NCBI GenBank assembly: GCA_024509875.1
Contig: JAMPIV010017546.1
Span: 1-64,000, forward strand
DNA from: Oreohelix idahoensis
Taxonomy: Eukaryota; Mollusca; Gastropoda; Stylommatophora; Oreohelicidae
Reading direction: 5' to 3'
Length of the DNA stretch: 64,000 nucleotides
A model generated the notes under the pieces. The model did no database searches. It was not told the DNA's origin and saw only the letters and a list, made by a program, of their open reading frames with translations. Position 1 is the first letter of the stretch. Every line of letters begins with the position of its first letter. Below, piece after piece: positions 45,511-58,926 of this stretch. Made by a program: the position numbers and the translations under genes.

Positions 45511-47050
45511 GCATTCACCTATACATTTTCGCTATTGACGGGGATCGATCATCGGCCTTTCTTCAACAACTGAACTATATTCCTTTGCAGTTCGTTCAAT
45601 ATTTACGGTACTTGAAAATACTCCGTAAAGAATATACGAGTACTTACATAAGACAGATCTCTTGGAATTCATGTCCAGTCTCTGAGAAGAAAACACCTGA
45701 CTAATTGCACTTTTGAAAAAAAAGCCTACCGGACGCCCAATCTTGATGTGAAAAAAAGAGGAAAATCCGAAGAAAAGAGGACAGAGGCCCCTTAACATTT
45801 GAGTAAACCTGTTGATAGCAATACAAGGCAGTTCTTGTTCTGTAACCCCCAGGGCAAGAGAGGCAGACCAAAAAACCTGGAGAAGAGAACTGGTGAAATA
45901 TTTGAGCTGAAATTATAATAAAACTATAACGCTTAATTGCTGTAAAGATACTATTTACTTCCCCCCTCGCAAATCTCCCTTCTTAAAAAAAAAACCCCTT
46001 CAACTGCAGACTTCACAAACAACAGTAGAAGACAAGAAGTACAATACCGACATTTCTCGCCGTCTTGGTGTTCAAAGTTTCAATTTTCTACAACACATAG
46101 AAACTTTGTCAGAAATTTTACATCTAAAGACAAATAGAGAAAACATCAGCAAACGAGAAATCCAGACAGCAAAGCTATGTTAGTGTTTTGAGCTAGTTTT
46201 CAAACGTTAAACACGATTCAGTATATTATTTCTGAGGAAACAAAATAAGGTGTAACGTTTGGCTTTCGATGGCCAAACAGGCATTATCGGTTTTGTTTAC
46301 TGTTTCTAGGATACGAGTCTCCAGATATAAAAACAACAGATGGTAAGATAATACCGAAGCAGACTCCACTATTGTTGTTATGTGCACGTGGTTCTTTGTT
46401 TCTGCTAACATGTTCTGGTCTCAGCAACATCTTTTTGCACATGTTTTATTTGTATGGGGACCTGATGTACTTGTGAAATATTCCCAGATCTCCTATGTTT
46501 TTGTTCTTAACGTGTTTGTTTTTATTGGGGTTTTTATTTTACGTTAAGGTAAATAAAGATAAGTTGTGTACGTTTATCTGGGACAAATGACTTCAAGTTA
46601 TCTGGCCTTGATGACTTCAAGTTACCTAGCCAACGCTTCATGGATCGACCAGCCACATTCCCCTTGTGGTTAAACACGTGGAGGAACCAACATTGCACAC
46701 GAAGCTTAGGGTGGAAAATTTGAGCCCCAGGTTTAACTCCGGCTCTTACCTGGTTGGCTGTGTGCAGGGGGATATCACAATGAATAAAAGACAGTGACAG
46801 GTGGGGGGGGGGGGGAGGAGAGGGAGGGAGCTGGGAGATGGCTCTGGTCAAGTCGTGATGATTTTTTGGGACAGCCCAGAACCAGAGCACATAATTTTAA
46901 CCCTGATTTTTTGAGAGCCCTCATGGATGGAGGGGAATGCCCAGTATGCCGCCCATCCCCCTTTCTCGCATGAAACCAGACGTGAAGATTCTTGAAAAGC
47001 ACCAGGGACAGGGATAGAATGCCAGAGAAAAAAGCTGGAGCTCATAGCTC
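45511..47050. other. Unassigned stretch with a poly-G run
   Basis: A G15 run lies at 46802-46816. The frames on the minus strand at 46534-47045 are Pro/Ser-rich translations of simple sequence. No gene supported. Confidence 0.5.
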
Positions 47051-47054
47051 AAGC

Positions 47055-47270
47055 TCTGCAGGTTCTGGAATGGCAGAAAAGCCAAAGGAAAATGCCTTAC
47101 ACGGCAAATAAAACAAGGATGTGCACTGGGCTAGCCACATTATCATGTAAAACAAATAGTCACAGACACCACTACTGTCAGAGCTTACGACTGCTTGATG
47201 AAGGCTTCCTGCCAGGGTGACTGCATGCTCTGTAAGCAGCTCATATGATAAAGGTGACTGTAATGACCGG
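47055..47270 (+). repeat. Dispersed repeat S2, copy 3
   Basis: Shares CATGTAAAACAAATAGTCACA, CACCACTACTGTCA and GACTGCTTGATGAAGGCTTCC (shown in part) with the other S2 copies, and has the longer 3' end TGCCAGGGTGACTGCATGC. Confidence 0.55.
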
Positions 47271-47607
47271 AATAATGTGGTCCAGAAATGGCAACAACTC
47301 GTTACCTGGCGTCAAGACAATAAACACATGTCACGTGATGACCTAGATACAACCTAAAACTAAGAACTATAACTCATAAATATTAATAGCATCCTCATGT
47401 CTTAATTTCTTTCTTTGTTTATTTTTGCATTATTGTGCAGTCCCTATATCAGTGACGTAACTAGGGTGAGGCAGGTGGGACACGTGCCCAGGGCACTATA
47501 TTTTTGGGGCGTCATTTTATGGTTAAAAAGGTGCACAATTTCTATTTCTCATTTATGACAATCTAATTGATCTCACTTCACATTTATGTGCAGGGATGTG
47601 TCACTGA
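47271..47607. other. Unassigned spacer
   Basis: No gene or named repeat seen. Confidence 0.5.
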
Positions 47608-47743
47608 AGGAAACATAAGGACTAGAATGGAACCAAGCCAGGAGGAAGACAGCTGTTAGAATAGTATGGCGCTCTCTGTTATAAACCTCTACACATCACG
47701 GTAGAAGAGGAACGACTAAGTAAGTAAGTAAGTAGGAAACATA
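47608..47743 (+). repeat. RTE-like LINE tail, copy 3, with target duplication
   Basis: The body 47618-47733 matches the last ~115 bases of the LINE at 23751 (GGACTAGAATGGAACCA, TATGGCGCTCTCT, ACGGTAGAAGAGGAACGACT, TAAG repeats). It is flanked by AGGAAACATA at 47608-47617 and 47734-47743, a perfect 10-bp duplication. Extreme 5' truncation. Confidence 0.88.
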
Positions 47744-48221
47744 TATATATATATATACAGTATATATATTTGACCAAGAGCTAATGCTCTGTGCTGGTGA
47801 ATTAAAGACAAGACACACACGCAAACATATATATGAACATGACAGTTTTCAAGAGTTGGCATTTGTTTTATTTGCCTCTGCCCTAAATGGTTCCTGACGT
47901 TTAAGGATGTCTGTGAAGGCAAAGTCAGTAAAGGACAACTGCTCACACAACGTTGTTCATGACAGGTTACTAAGATGTGCAGACGATATACAATTATCAA
48001 ATAAGCCACACTGCTGCAAGAACCCACAACTGACTGAGAATGTCACAGGTGTTTCTGCGTGATATTTTAGCTGACGTGTTCTTCCGTTCGTGTCTCGCCT
48101 TCTCTCCACCACATTTAGCGAATAACCTGTACCGAGTGTATATTTTCTATGAGCAATGTACAGTTTACAATAGCGGTGGAAGAAGCGGTGAGCAGAAGAC
48201 TTTAGCTTTGTATAGGACATT
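47744..48221. other. Unassigned spacer
   Basis: Starts with a short TA run (47742-47770). No gene seen. Confidence 0.5.
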
Positions 48222-49529
48222 CTTTGCATCCACAGTTCTCCGCCAAGTTGTTTTTAGTCGGCCTCTCTTTCGCTTTCCTTCAGGGGTCTATAGCATAGCT
48301 GTTCTTTTGATAGCATCGGGGTCTCTTCTGAGGACGTGGCCAACCCAACTCCAGCATCTGCCAGCTATGATGGTGTCAGAATAACTGTGTAGATGACGTT
48401 CCTAGTTGTCTGGATAAAAAGGATGTACACTGCTTGTCAGGAACACGATTATTATGGTGGGTGTGGGTTGTATGTAGATGAAGATCAACAATGGCTCGTA
48501 CGAATTAACCTAACGCCACTGGTACAGTTTATTAGACTGATATATACATCATGGAGTTCAAGTACATGTAGCCAGCATACTGACTCACCTCCAGGCTGAC
48601 ATTGCCTACAGGAAATAACTCTGACTCTCGTGTTCACGAACTGACTTTACACGAACACACACACTAACAGTTACATATAAAGTCCTCGGTGCGGCATACC
48701 TTCCTCGCACAATCATAACACCATCCACGTGTGATCCACTTATTATTAGTGGTTGGCGGCATTAGTCATCGCCATCTAGATTCTCTCCGAATCTCATCCA
48801 GGCGGGAAACCAACAACGCCTGTATTATTCCAATACCACTACCAGGCGGGAAACGCGTCGCCTTTCTTCCAGTAGCTCCAGAGGCGGACAATGCAACGCC
48901 CTATACTACCCTACACGAACAGGAATATCAAAATGGTTCCACCAGGAACACTTCTAGGCGGTACTTTAATCTTCGCCTATACAATATGTAGGACCTACAC
49001 AATATATAATAAATAACTCCTCACATATTCGAATAATCACATCTGTGTTTCTCCAGTCACACAATACGAGCTCACAGCTCGGCTACTAATCACAGACTCC
49101 AGCGTACCGCTCGGCTGCCAAACACAGACTAATCGTCACACCAGACTTGTATTCACTACATGCTTTCTCCCAAAGCATGCACAAGTCACACCATGTTGAC
49201 ATAAAGTCAGACATGAACTCAATACCTGAGTTACACTTAACCAAGTGTTAACAACAGTTCAGTGACCCTTAACACCAATCACTATCATCATTCATACTCA
49301 TGAAAATGTTCTGTGACAGATGGTGTGCATGTCCTCTTGGTTACTCCGAGTAAGTAGTTCTTGGTTAGTGATAGTATTCGGCCAGAAGATTCGGAGAATT
49401 TTCCTTATGCAGACTGTGTGGAAGGAGGACAGTTTCGAGATTTCCTTCTCTGTTACTCTCCAGCATTCCGCACCATAGAGAAGCACAGAGAGCACACAGC
49501 TCTCATATAATCTTAATTTGGTGTTTGTA
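48222..49529 (-). pseudogene. RTE-like LINE fragment split by solo LTR C
   Basis: Minus-strand copy of the same family as 25788-27960. 48222-48373 corresponds to about 25938-26098, and 49319-49529 to about 26095-26305 (CGVECWRVTEKE region and LRKILRIFWPN). The two halves join without loss when the LTR between them and one 5-bp duplication are removed. Confidence 0.85.
48374..49318 (+). mobile_element. Solo LTR C with perfect 5-bp target duplication
   Basis: 945 bases from TGTCAGAATAACTG to TTCTGTGACA; the termini are inverted (TGTCA / TGACA). It is flanked by GATGG at 48369-48373 and 49319-49323. The intact LINE copy at 25.8-28 kb shows the unoccupied site. No coding content; CCAGGCGGGAAAC occurs twice (about 48798 and 48841). 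Confidence 0.88.
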
Positions 49530-49737
49530 CGACCTAGTATTTAACCTGCCCAAAGTATTTATATGCTGTTGCAGTAGTGGTTCCAGTAGACATTTCTTTT
49601 ACATCATGAGGGTGCTAGCCCTCATGGACAACCTCAACTTAGTTGCCTCTACGACATGCCTGAGAGAGCAGTAACTCTTTTCTTCTGTGTACCATAAGGG
49701 ACCCCCGGGATCTATATAATACATTGTTCTGGCGTCT

Positions 49738-49887
49738 AAGTGGTATGGTGTTATGGTGGTATGGTGGTATGGTGTTATGGTGGTATGGTGGTATTGTGGT
49801 ATGGTGTTATGGTGGTATGGTGTTATGGTGGTATGGTGGTGTGGTGTTATGGTGGTATGGTGGTATGGTGTTATGGTGGTATGGTGG
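49738..49887 (+). repeat. GGTATGGTG minisatellite, left part
   Basis: Degenerate array of TATGGTGG and TATGGTGT units. It continues at 52311-52400 across solo LTR D. Confidence 0.9.
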
Positions 49888-52310
49888 TGTCGTGAATTAT
49901 TCTAATCCCCATATATAAATTAAAACGTAAATGCAAAGCCTAACAAATAAATTTAATAAAAGGAAAGAAGAATGGTAAAGAACAGTGCTGTCACAATGAC
50001 TGTACTCGAAATTCCCCTTGTTTTCTACTTCGTCTGCAAATTGTAACGCTTTCACGTTGATAGTAAAAGCCTACTGTATTATTACCCGCTTTCTTCAATG
50101 AAACGTGTGCTGTATTTCTTGGAAAAACCTTGAGATACGCAAGCTGATCAATGACCTAAATTTAATATTTCATTCATTCCAATTTATACACGGCGTAACT
50201 AAAAGACAGATGGACTAAAGGATAGAGAGAAGGGAGAGGCAGAAAGCAGGACACGTGCAACACTAAACACGCGTCGCGCGATACACAATTGCTGCCATCA
50301 CGCGTGTAAGGCCACATGCACTAACTTTATTTCAAATCGACAGTGATAAAATTCACTACCCATACCAGAGTTAGGTTTTAAAATCCTGAAAAACGCTTAT
50401 TGGGAATTATGACATTATACCGGTTTACGTTTGAAAACATGACAGTACCCAGACACCACATGGGGATTGAAGTGAACAGGAGGTGGTAGAAAATGCACAT
50501 TTTGAACGCAGCCACCTAGCTCCCTTAGATTGAGATATTTGGATTCCTTAGGGTTTGCTGACAAAGAATATGTAAAACGTTACGCAAATAGTCTAGAAAT
50601 TACCAAGTTATGGCCAAAATAAAATAGTGGGGGTGCCTGACAGCATGAAATCATTTCTGCTCATAAAATTTTTTTATAACGTGTTTGAAGAAACATTACG
50701 TTACGGAAATAGCCTACCATGTTAACTCCTATTTGATTGGAGCGCAACAAATGAAAGACTAAACACGATTGGTCGGACTATAAATACTATCTTGTGTTGT
50801 CAGGGGAAACGTGAGAAAGGAGTACTTTTTTTGAAAAGATGTGTAGACGTGGTGTGATTGGGTAGAGCTGCGAATATACTCAATTCAGAGCGTCTGTTCA
50901 TTGCCACATCTTGTAATAAACCTACTAAGAAGCAGTGCGTTGAGCACCAGTGTATATTTTTTTATAAAATAAAGCCTGGGACATCGGCAGATCGGAGTTG
51001 TGCTATATTCATTGCCAGTCAACGAAACTGTTTATTATTATTTCCATGAATTGTGGTAAGCTTGAAAGATTCAATATCTTTTAATGAAAATTGAATGTAA
51101 ATTGATAATTTATGTCTGTATATATGTGTGTTTCAGTAGCGAACATGATGTAAAGCCTATAGTGCTCCAGCCTGAACAGAAGGTGTCGGAGGAAAGTAAA
51201 ACTGCATGGAATGGCCAAACAGTACACTGACACCTAGATTATTAACTAGAAAGAAATAATGCTGGAATTGCAGAGGCGTAGTAACCATTAGGGAGGGAAA
51301 TACTGGTATAAAGTATTTCAGATGAAGCTGACAGTTGGCCTAACGCTCTGAACTCAATGTTTGTGATGTATTGTGCTCAGTGTAAAAATAGAGTATAAAT
51401 TAGTTCTGACGTAGAAGGTACAACCTTCTTGTTTCAGGGACCGTGGTCTTAAAGTTATTGAGCAGCACCTGGTCAGAGCTTTGCTGAAGCCAGAGGTGGA
51501 CAGCATACTCCTTGGTCCATATAGCAACCAGTGGGGCGGCTCCAGAACTCATTAAAGTACTCGAGCAGAGGAGTCTTTTACTGCAGTCATCACGCAAGAT
51601 AAGAGAGTGTGGCCATGGAGCTCAACATTATGTACCCCCATCTTAAAATGACATTGTAAAATTAAATTAAGAGGGGAATTTAATTGTTTTAATACCAGGA
51701 ACTGAGAACATCTCCACTACTAGTTCCAATAGCAACAAACTATTGAAGTCATGATGACAAATACCAACAGAGCTTGAACAAAACAAAACCAGTATTACCT
51801 CATATTACCACTACACAACTGACACACATAGGATACCATTAATAATATATGTCACTACAAGAATCATATTAATGAATTCTGTACATATAACTTGTAATTA
51901 AAATTGATTGTGATTCCTGGTTCCCTTTGTATTTGAATCAGGACACATATACATTCATGACAGCACTGAATACATATTGTTATTTGAAAAGTTATCAGTG
52001 ACTCCTTTAAGATATCCTCTTAGAGTGTTTTATGTATGTGAGTGTCACAGTGTTGTCAAGTGTGGTGGAATAAATTAAATTGTTTATCTGTCTGTTGTTG
52101 TTATGACTTACACTTCATCATACACATACCCTAGACATATAACGTAGTCATCACACTATTCCAGAATAATTCTGACTGAGGTATACATATGTGGCAGTAA
52201 GTAAGGTTATCTATAATACACTACTCTTATTAGATATAGATACCTTCACAGCTGATCTCAGTCAGTACACTAAGTCCCTATAAATATTTATAACATCCCA
52301 CTTTACCACA
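49888..52310 (+). mobile_element. Solo LTR D inserted in the GGTATGGTG minisatellite
   Basis: 2423 bases from TGTCGTGAATTATTC to CTTTACCACA, flanked by GGTGG at 49883-49887 and 52311-52315. The same minisatellite lies on both sides, which explains its two separate appearances. It contains a TATA-like TATAAATA near 50779 and AATAAA at 52069. No gag or pol. Confidence 0.82.
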
Positions 52311-52400
52311 GGTGGTATGGTGTTATGGTGGTATGGTGGTATGGTGGTATGGTGTTATGGTGGTATGGTGGTATTATGGTATGGTGGTATGGTGGTCACC
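52311..52400 (+). repeat. GGTATGGTG minisatellite, right part
   Basis: Same units as 49738-49887. It ends at GGTCACCTCTAATTC. Confidence 0.9.
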
Positions 52401-53104
52401 TCTAATTCTAAACGTACCGTTTTTGTTCCCAGTTCAGGGAATATAAGTGATGGACATTTATGTCAGAACCAGTGGTTGTTAATGATGTCATACTTCCCCC
52501 TGATCTCCTAGGTAGTGAGATCAGGTGTCTAGCCTTCTCGGATGAGGGAAAAAGAAGGTCGCATGTAAAAGTTGCGCACGTTAAAAATCTCTCGGCAGTT
52601 GGAAATCGTAAAGAGTTGGCTATACAGCCGTTGCCCTGGCAAAATTAAAAAAAATTAGGAAACCTGTCCACCATAAGAAATATTTACTGAATATGTTATT
52701 CCTGTATACACACAATGGGATCTTTGCCGGTGCTACAGAGTTCGCGCACTGTGCTGAAATCCTCCTTGTGTGATATAATGGAGGAGATCAGAGCACTGAT
52801 GGAGTTATCCTTGTCCAATGAAGATGGTTCTTAAAACCAAAACCAAACATAACCAAAATATTGTAACTAATGTTGATCTCCATCATTAATTCTCTTTTTA
52901 TTGCTAGTTTTATCTAGGACCTCTTTTCTGTTGCCTTCTCTTTCCATGAGACGTGCCCCATTCATCTATATATTCACATCTCAAAGGTTTCAATTCTTTT
53001 TTCTGTGGGCTTGTTCATTGTCCATATTTCTATGTTATACAATAATGAGGAATATATATATATAGCATTTGATTATTCTCCAGTCTAGAGAGCTGTAAAA
53101 AAGT
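52401..53104. other. Unassigned spacer
   Basis: A 62-residue frame at 52460-52648 (LLGSEIRCLAFSDEGKRRSH) is not recognised. No repeat match within the window. Confidence 0.45.
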
Positions 53105-53235
53105 ATCTGACTGCTGTTGAGTTAGGAAAGATAAAAGTAGCGATGAAGGGATCTAGTCACCTCCACCCTTCCCCCCCCCCCCCTCATAAAGCTGAGACCT
53201 AGTACTCCAATGCGGCAGTATCTGCTATGAGACTA
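53105..53235 (+). repeat. SINE-like repeat S1, copy 5 (opposite orientation)
   Basis: Matches the complement of the S1 body (TTGAGTTAGGAAAG, CTCATAAAGCTGAGACCTAG, GCGGCAGTATCTGCTA). Contains a C14 run at about 53168-53182. Confidence 0.55.
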
Positions 53236-53252
53236 CTTTTACCGGTTTTTAA

Positions 53253-53261
53253 AACTCTCTC

Positions 53262-53313
<52 letters not shown>
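53253..53313 (+). repeat. (CT)n(CA)n microsatellite
   Basis: CT run with one interruption, then CA repeats. Confidence 0.92.
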
Positions 53314-53314
<1 letters not shown>

Positions 53315-53394
53315 ATCTCATAATTTCTCACCAAAGAAGTCTGCCATAAATTCTCTCATTCTCCGGAGACAGAAGTGTCTCACACCAGACAAAA

Positions 53395-53525
53395 AACAAG
53401 ACAGAAAGAATAACAAAAGTATCTGAGATTCAAACCGAGCCCATCCAACTGACACCACCGTCTCTCTACTCGAAACAAACGAGACTCAGCCAGCTGATCA
53501 CCTACCTCAAGAACAAGAACACAAA
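53395..53525 (-). repeat. Candidate tRNA-derived SINE head
   Basis: On the minus strand, TGATCAGCTGG resembles a pol III A box and GGTTTGAATCTC, about 64 bases downstream, resembles a B box; the spacing suggests a tRNA with a long variable arm. Only this copy is seen, so the assignment is tentative. Confidence 0.35.
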
Positions 53526-54145
53526 TACTAATAGTAAATCGATGTCTCATCATCATCATCATGTTGGCTTTCTGATCCCTGAGGAGCATGAAGCTGGCCT
53601 TCTTGCAGAAAGTCTGTGTCATATGCTCTTTAGCTCTGATTTCTATATCAATTTGTCTTACAAGAAAAAAGTTGTCAGCCCCCATACACAATTTCATATT
53701 AGTTGTCTCATGTGGCCATTGCTCAATGAAACAGAAAACGTATTCTTTCTTTGCCAAAACCTCAACGTACATATTTGATATATTTTCATTATTCTACATT
53801 TTTCTCATATCTCCTCCGGTTATTCCAAATTCTGCTAATCCTGTAATGTCATTATCTGCCCCTGTTAGTCCTAGTTTCCATTCTTGTGACCTAAATCTAG
53901 ACACGGCGAAATAAAATAAAGTATGATGAAGGTATTTTGACACGGGACAAAGGGCTCCTGGTCATTAGTTCGTTTACCTTTTGTTGCAAGGGCTGTACGG
54001 CTTTTATAAATGAAGCCAATTTTCTCGGGTAACTAATTGACACAAACGGGGAATGGCTGGGTGATAATGTGAGGGCTACAGAAGATGGACAGGCAGGTGT
54101 CGCCATGGTTCGACAGTGTAGAATGTTAGACAACAAAAGGTGGGA
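53526..54145. other. Unassigned spacer
   Basis: No gene supported; overlapping short frames on both strands lack domains. Confidence 0.5.
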
Positions 54146-55033
<888 letters not shown>

Positions 55034-55394
55034 CATTGCCTTTCTTTCTTATTTGTAAAATGTTTCTTTCTTTCTTGTTTTCTGTCTTTCTTGTTATTTT
55101 TTATTCTTTCTTTCTTTCTGTCTTCCTGTGGTTCGTTCTGTTTGTCCGTCAGATGTTTCTACCTGAACTATTTGCCAACGTGTATGTGGTCACGAATATT
55201 TATATATCTACTTCTTCTTGTTCTCAGTATTCCACATTTTTTTTCTCCGTGGTGCTCACAACAATTATCTTTACAAATAAACAACTGACAATTTCATGTC
55301 AACATGTTTTAAAATCTGTGTGTAGTCTTCGTCTTTCTGTCAACTTTCTTTCTTTCCATTTTTATGATTCTCATTGACATTTTCCTGTCAACAC

Positions 55395-55610
55395 ATTAGT
55401 TCCCATAGGTCTATGGGGAGACAACCACAGAATAAGACTACTGTTCCGTAAGGCATGTCGTAAAAGACGAATAATATGAAGTTGTATATGTGGCTGGCAA
55501 GCTTATCATATAAATCATATGGTTACAAAAACCACTGTTGCAAGTGTTTGTGCTTTGTCATAGGCTTCCTCAAAAAGGTGTGTGTGTGTGGGGGGGGGGG
55601 GGGGGGCCGT
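55395..55610 (+). repeat. Dispersed repeat S2, copy 4, ending in poly-G
   Basis: Contains GGTCTATGGGGAGACA, GGCATGTCGTAAAAGACGA, ATATGAAGTTGTA, AAACCACTGTTGCAAGTG and CATAGGCTTCCTC. A G20 run follows at 55589-55608. Confidence 0.55.
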
Positions 55611-56906
55611 ATCTGCATTGGTGGTTATATGCTCCATAATGCGCGAAAAAGCAGATGATGATGATTTATTACTGTACTTGACAATTTGTTTCATCTTTTA
55701 TGACACGACTCGACACATTTTTCTCAGCTTTTATAATTCTTATTTGACATTTTTTTTTTTTTTTTCAGAATGAAAAACTCTAGACTTTTCTATCAGCTTT
55801 TTGTGACTTCACTTTTTTTTTCCAGCTCTAGCTGTTCGCGTCTGTCAACTTTTTTCAGTTCTGTTATTGTCCTGCATATTAACTTCTGCCTTTGTCAACA
55901 TTTTTGTCAATATTTTGTCACCTATTGTGTCAATCTTGAAGTGATTCTACCTGGCACAGACACCCACGCCCAAGTTCTTTATTTGGCTCCACGAGCATCT
56001 TCCGTTTCACACCCTCATCAATAATCGTTCTCACCAGTTCGCTCCTTCCTGTGATCATGTCCTCCTGGACCAGAAATATAAACATTCCCTCGTGAACATT
56101 CACCGCTATTTAGAAAATACATATCCTTGTTGGTCTTCGATCCAAAGATTTTCTGACAAACGGCAGACATTGCAATTCGGGGACTTAACGTTTTGAGAAA
56201 CATGTTTACCTAACCTTTCTTATGGGCAGGATATCTTCCGAACAAGCGGATCTGATGGTTATTTTCACAACACAATCATTTATCTAGGTCTGCATGGATC
56301 TACGGGTGGTAATGTCATCTTTGATTGTGTTTCTGGGATCGAGACAAAACGCTGATTTCTTTGGCTTGGCTTTTGACGTTTTCCTCCAGGGTGTCATCTG
56401 AATGTGTCTGGGTGCGAGATGTACTGAGAGATCTGAGAATTTAATGCCCTGACCTTGTCTAGAACATCTCAACAAGAAATGGAACGTTCAAAGTTCATGT
56501 CTGGTGTAAGATAAACGATATGCGGGTATAGTGTGCGCAACTCTAGTCAAGTCCAGTTGGTAAAATAAGGTCAAGGTTGCAATTGTGCAGCTTTTCATAG
56601 CAGTTAAAAATATCAAGGCGACATTTCAAAGTGACTATAAGAAAATACGGCCAACCTATCAATATCATCAGAACTACAATCATAATTACTATCATGCACA
56701 TATTATTTCGTCGTTCCTTCTAACCACCTTTATATTTCTATTTTTCTTTTCTTGTGTCATTTTGGTTTTTAGTTGTAACTGAATATTAGTTGTTCGGAAC
56801 AGTTGTCACTTCTGCCTATTGAAGCTCATGTTGGAATAAAATATACTTTGATACGTTTAAACACCTAAGTAAAGCTCATTAAAAAAAAAGGGTTGATCGT
56901 TATTAT
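55611..56906. other. Unassigned stretch
   Basis: AT-rich with T runs (55751-55766); no gene, repeat match or domain recognised. Confidence 0.5.
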
Positions 56907-58926
56907 TGTGATGGGGCCGAAAAGGAGACGCCCGCCCCCTTCCTGTTTTTGGGCAGATTTATCGCCCATGTATTTTAGAAGTGCGCGCATGTATTTTCGA
57001 TGTGCGCGAAGCATTCTGGGATGTGAAAAGTTTTCATGAAGATATGTAATGAGGCCATAATAAAGCCTGAGAAATTAATTGTGGTGTATAGTTGTGAATC
57101 ATATTTGATATTCGTGTGTTATATTAAATAGCTGTAGGTTTTTTTTTGTGTTTTCGCTATTCCTAAAGCGATAATCGCGTGTGATATTTAAGTAGCCAAG
57201 ATTAATACGCCTAGCGCGCAGTAAAGTGAGTGATTAGCCTAGTGCCTATAAAAAGAGATAGCGAACTACCAGCGGCCCTTTTTAAGTATCAGCCCTGACG
57301 ATAGAGAACGAAACGAGGCGCCCTGTGTACCCACACAGAAGAACACAAAGACATGACACGTGAGTTAATTTAAATTAGAATTAGTTTTATATAATTCTGA
57401 TATTGTATTCAGCACGAGTCTGTTTTAATGTTTAGTGAAATAGATAGATGTGTTTCCAAAGGAAATGTCTTTTTAGGACATTATGATTTAGTCTTGAAAT
57501 GATAGATGAGTGAAAATAATGTTTGATAGGTTTTATGAGGCACGCTAAGCCTAAATCACATATGTAAGAGTGATTTAGTTTAGTATCAAGTATTCCATTC
57601 ATCAGAGAAAGGCAAATTTAGTAGGGAGCTATTTCATACATGAAACTGGACAGAGAAGCGATTTTTTACTTTAATTTAGATGATATTGACTGTTATCAGG
57701 ATGGCAACCACGTGGTCATGAAAGGCGGCTTCACCATGTGTGATTGTATAAAGAAGACGCCAGTTTTATATTGTGTGAATTGACACGTGGGTGGGAAGCA
57801 GATTAAGATAATTTTCCCCAGTAAAGGAAAGAAAGAGTTGTCGTGTTAAATTTCCTTTATATGATGACTAGTTCTAGTTGTTAAAGTCAAGAGTAACTAT
57901 TTTGTTTCTTTAATGTAAAAGTAATTGAGTGTATTTCACGATAGCCTACTTATCATAATTCTACTGTATATATTTAATGGGTTACTGTGAGGTGAGAATA
58001 GTCATTTAGATTTATGGAGAGCGCGAGGCCACTCCTTGGGCGTAAAGCGCATTTGAGACATAAATGTTGCTGTTTGCTCCTTGCGGAGCAGGGCGACACC
58101 AGTGCGGCTGAATCCAACAGAAGCCTGCATGAAGCATTTATATGCTATGGCAGTGATTTGTTTCGGTAACGATGTGTTTCATGTGATGAGATTCCCAGTC
58201 TCATCAGTGGTCATATACGACACGCTTGTTGCCAGGCGCACCAGTCGTCACATACGACATGCTTCCGAATGCAGTAACGAATATTGAGATAGACCAGTTG
58301 TGAGGTGGTGGTTTATTCTCGTTATTGAGAGTATTTGTTGTACATATAGTTGAATATTATTTTATGTCCATTTTATGATTATTTAATTATGGTTATGTGA
58401 GGAATGGTTGTGAGAGCACGTGGGCTCACTTTAAGATATATATTTCTCTTCTCCGCTCCCGAGGGAGCATGGGGCCAACAGTGTGGTTTGCCTTCATATT
58501 AAGCATTCAGATGCTCGGGCAGTAGTGGTTTTGGTAGCAATCTGTGTTACATGGTGAGGTTGCCAGCCTCATGCACAACACCATACTAGTCGCATTGGAC
58601 GACATGCATGAGTGTGTGATAGTTGAGTGTATCAGGTGGCGGCGTAGGACAGTTTGACAGGTGAGAGCGTGGTGTTTCTCATTCAGTATTATATTATGAT
58701 TTTAACTATTCTGTGCTTTGTTTGCTTCTTCAGATTAGCATCGGGCACTGTTGGGTGTTTTGTTTTGTTTTGTTTAGTTTTGTTATGTTCGCTAGTTTAT
58801 TTGTTTAATGTTTGCTTTGTCACTGAATGGGTTGTAAAAATAAATATAGCCCCTGCCTCTAGAATCAAGAGTTTTATTGTTGTTCGGGTCGGTGCGAGTG
58901 TGACAAGAGAGTGATCACACATCACA
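56907..58926 (+). mobile_element. Probable solo LTR E
   Basis: Starts TGTGATGGGG and ends CACACATCACA, so the outer 7 bases are perfect inverted repeats (TGTGATG / CATCACA). Inside are TATAAAA at 57247 and AATAAA at 58839. The flanks ATTAT and ATATA do not form a clear duplication. It contains an imperfect internal duplication (about 58015-58340 and 58405-58680). No gag or pol. Less certain than LTRs A-D. Confidence 0.5.
58015..58680 (+). repeat. Imperfect ~370-bp offset duplication inside LTR E
   Basis: Two related blocks share AGCATTTATATGCTATGGCAG / AGCATTCAGATGCTCGGGCAG (shown in part), GGTAACGATGTG / GGTAGCAATCTGTG and ACGACA.GC. Each is preceded by a small hairpin (GCTCCTTGCGGAGC; GCTCCCGAGGGAGC). 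Confidence 0.6.
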
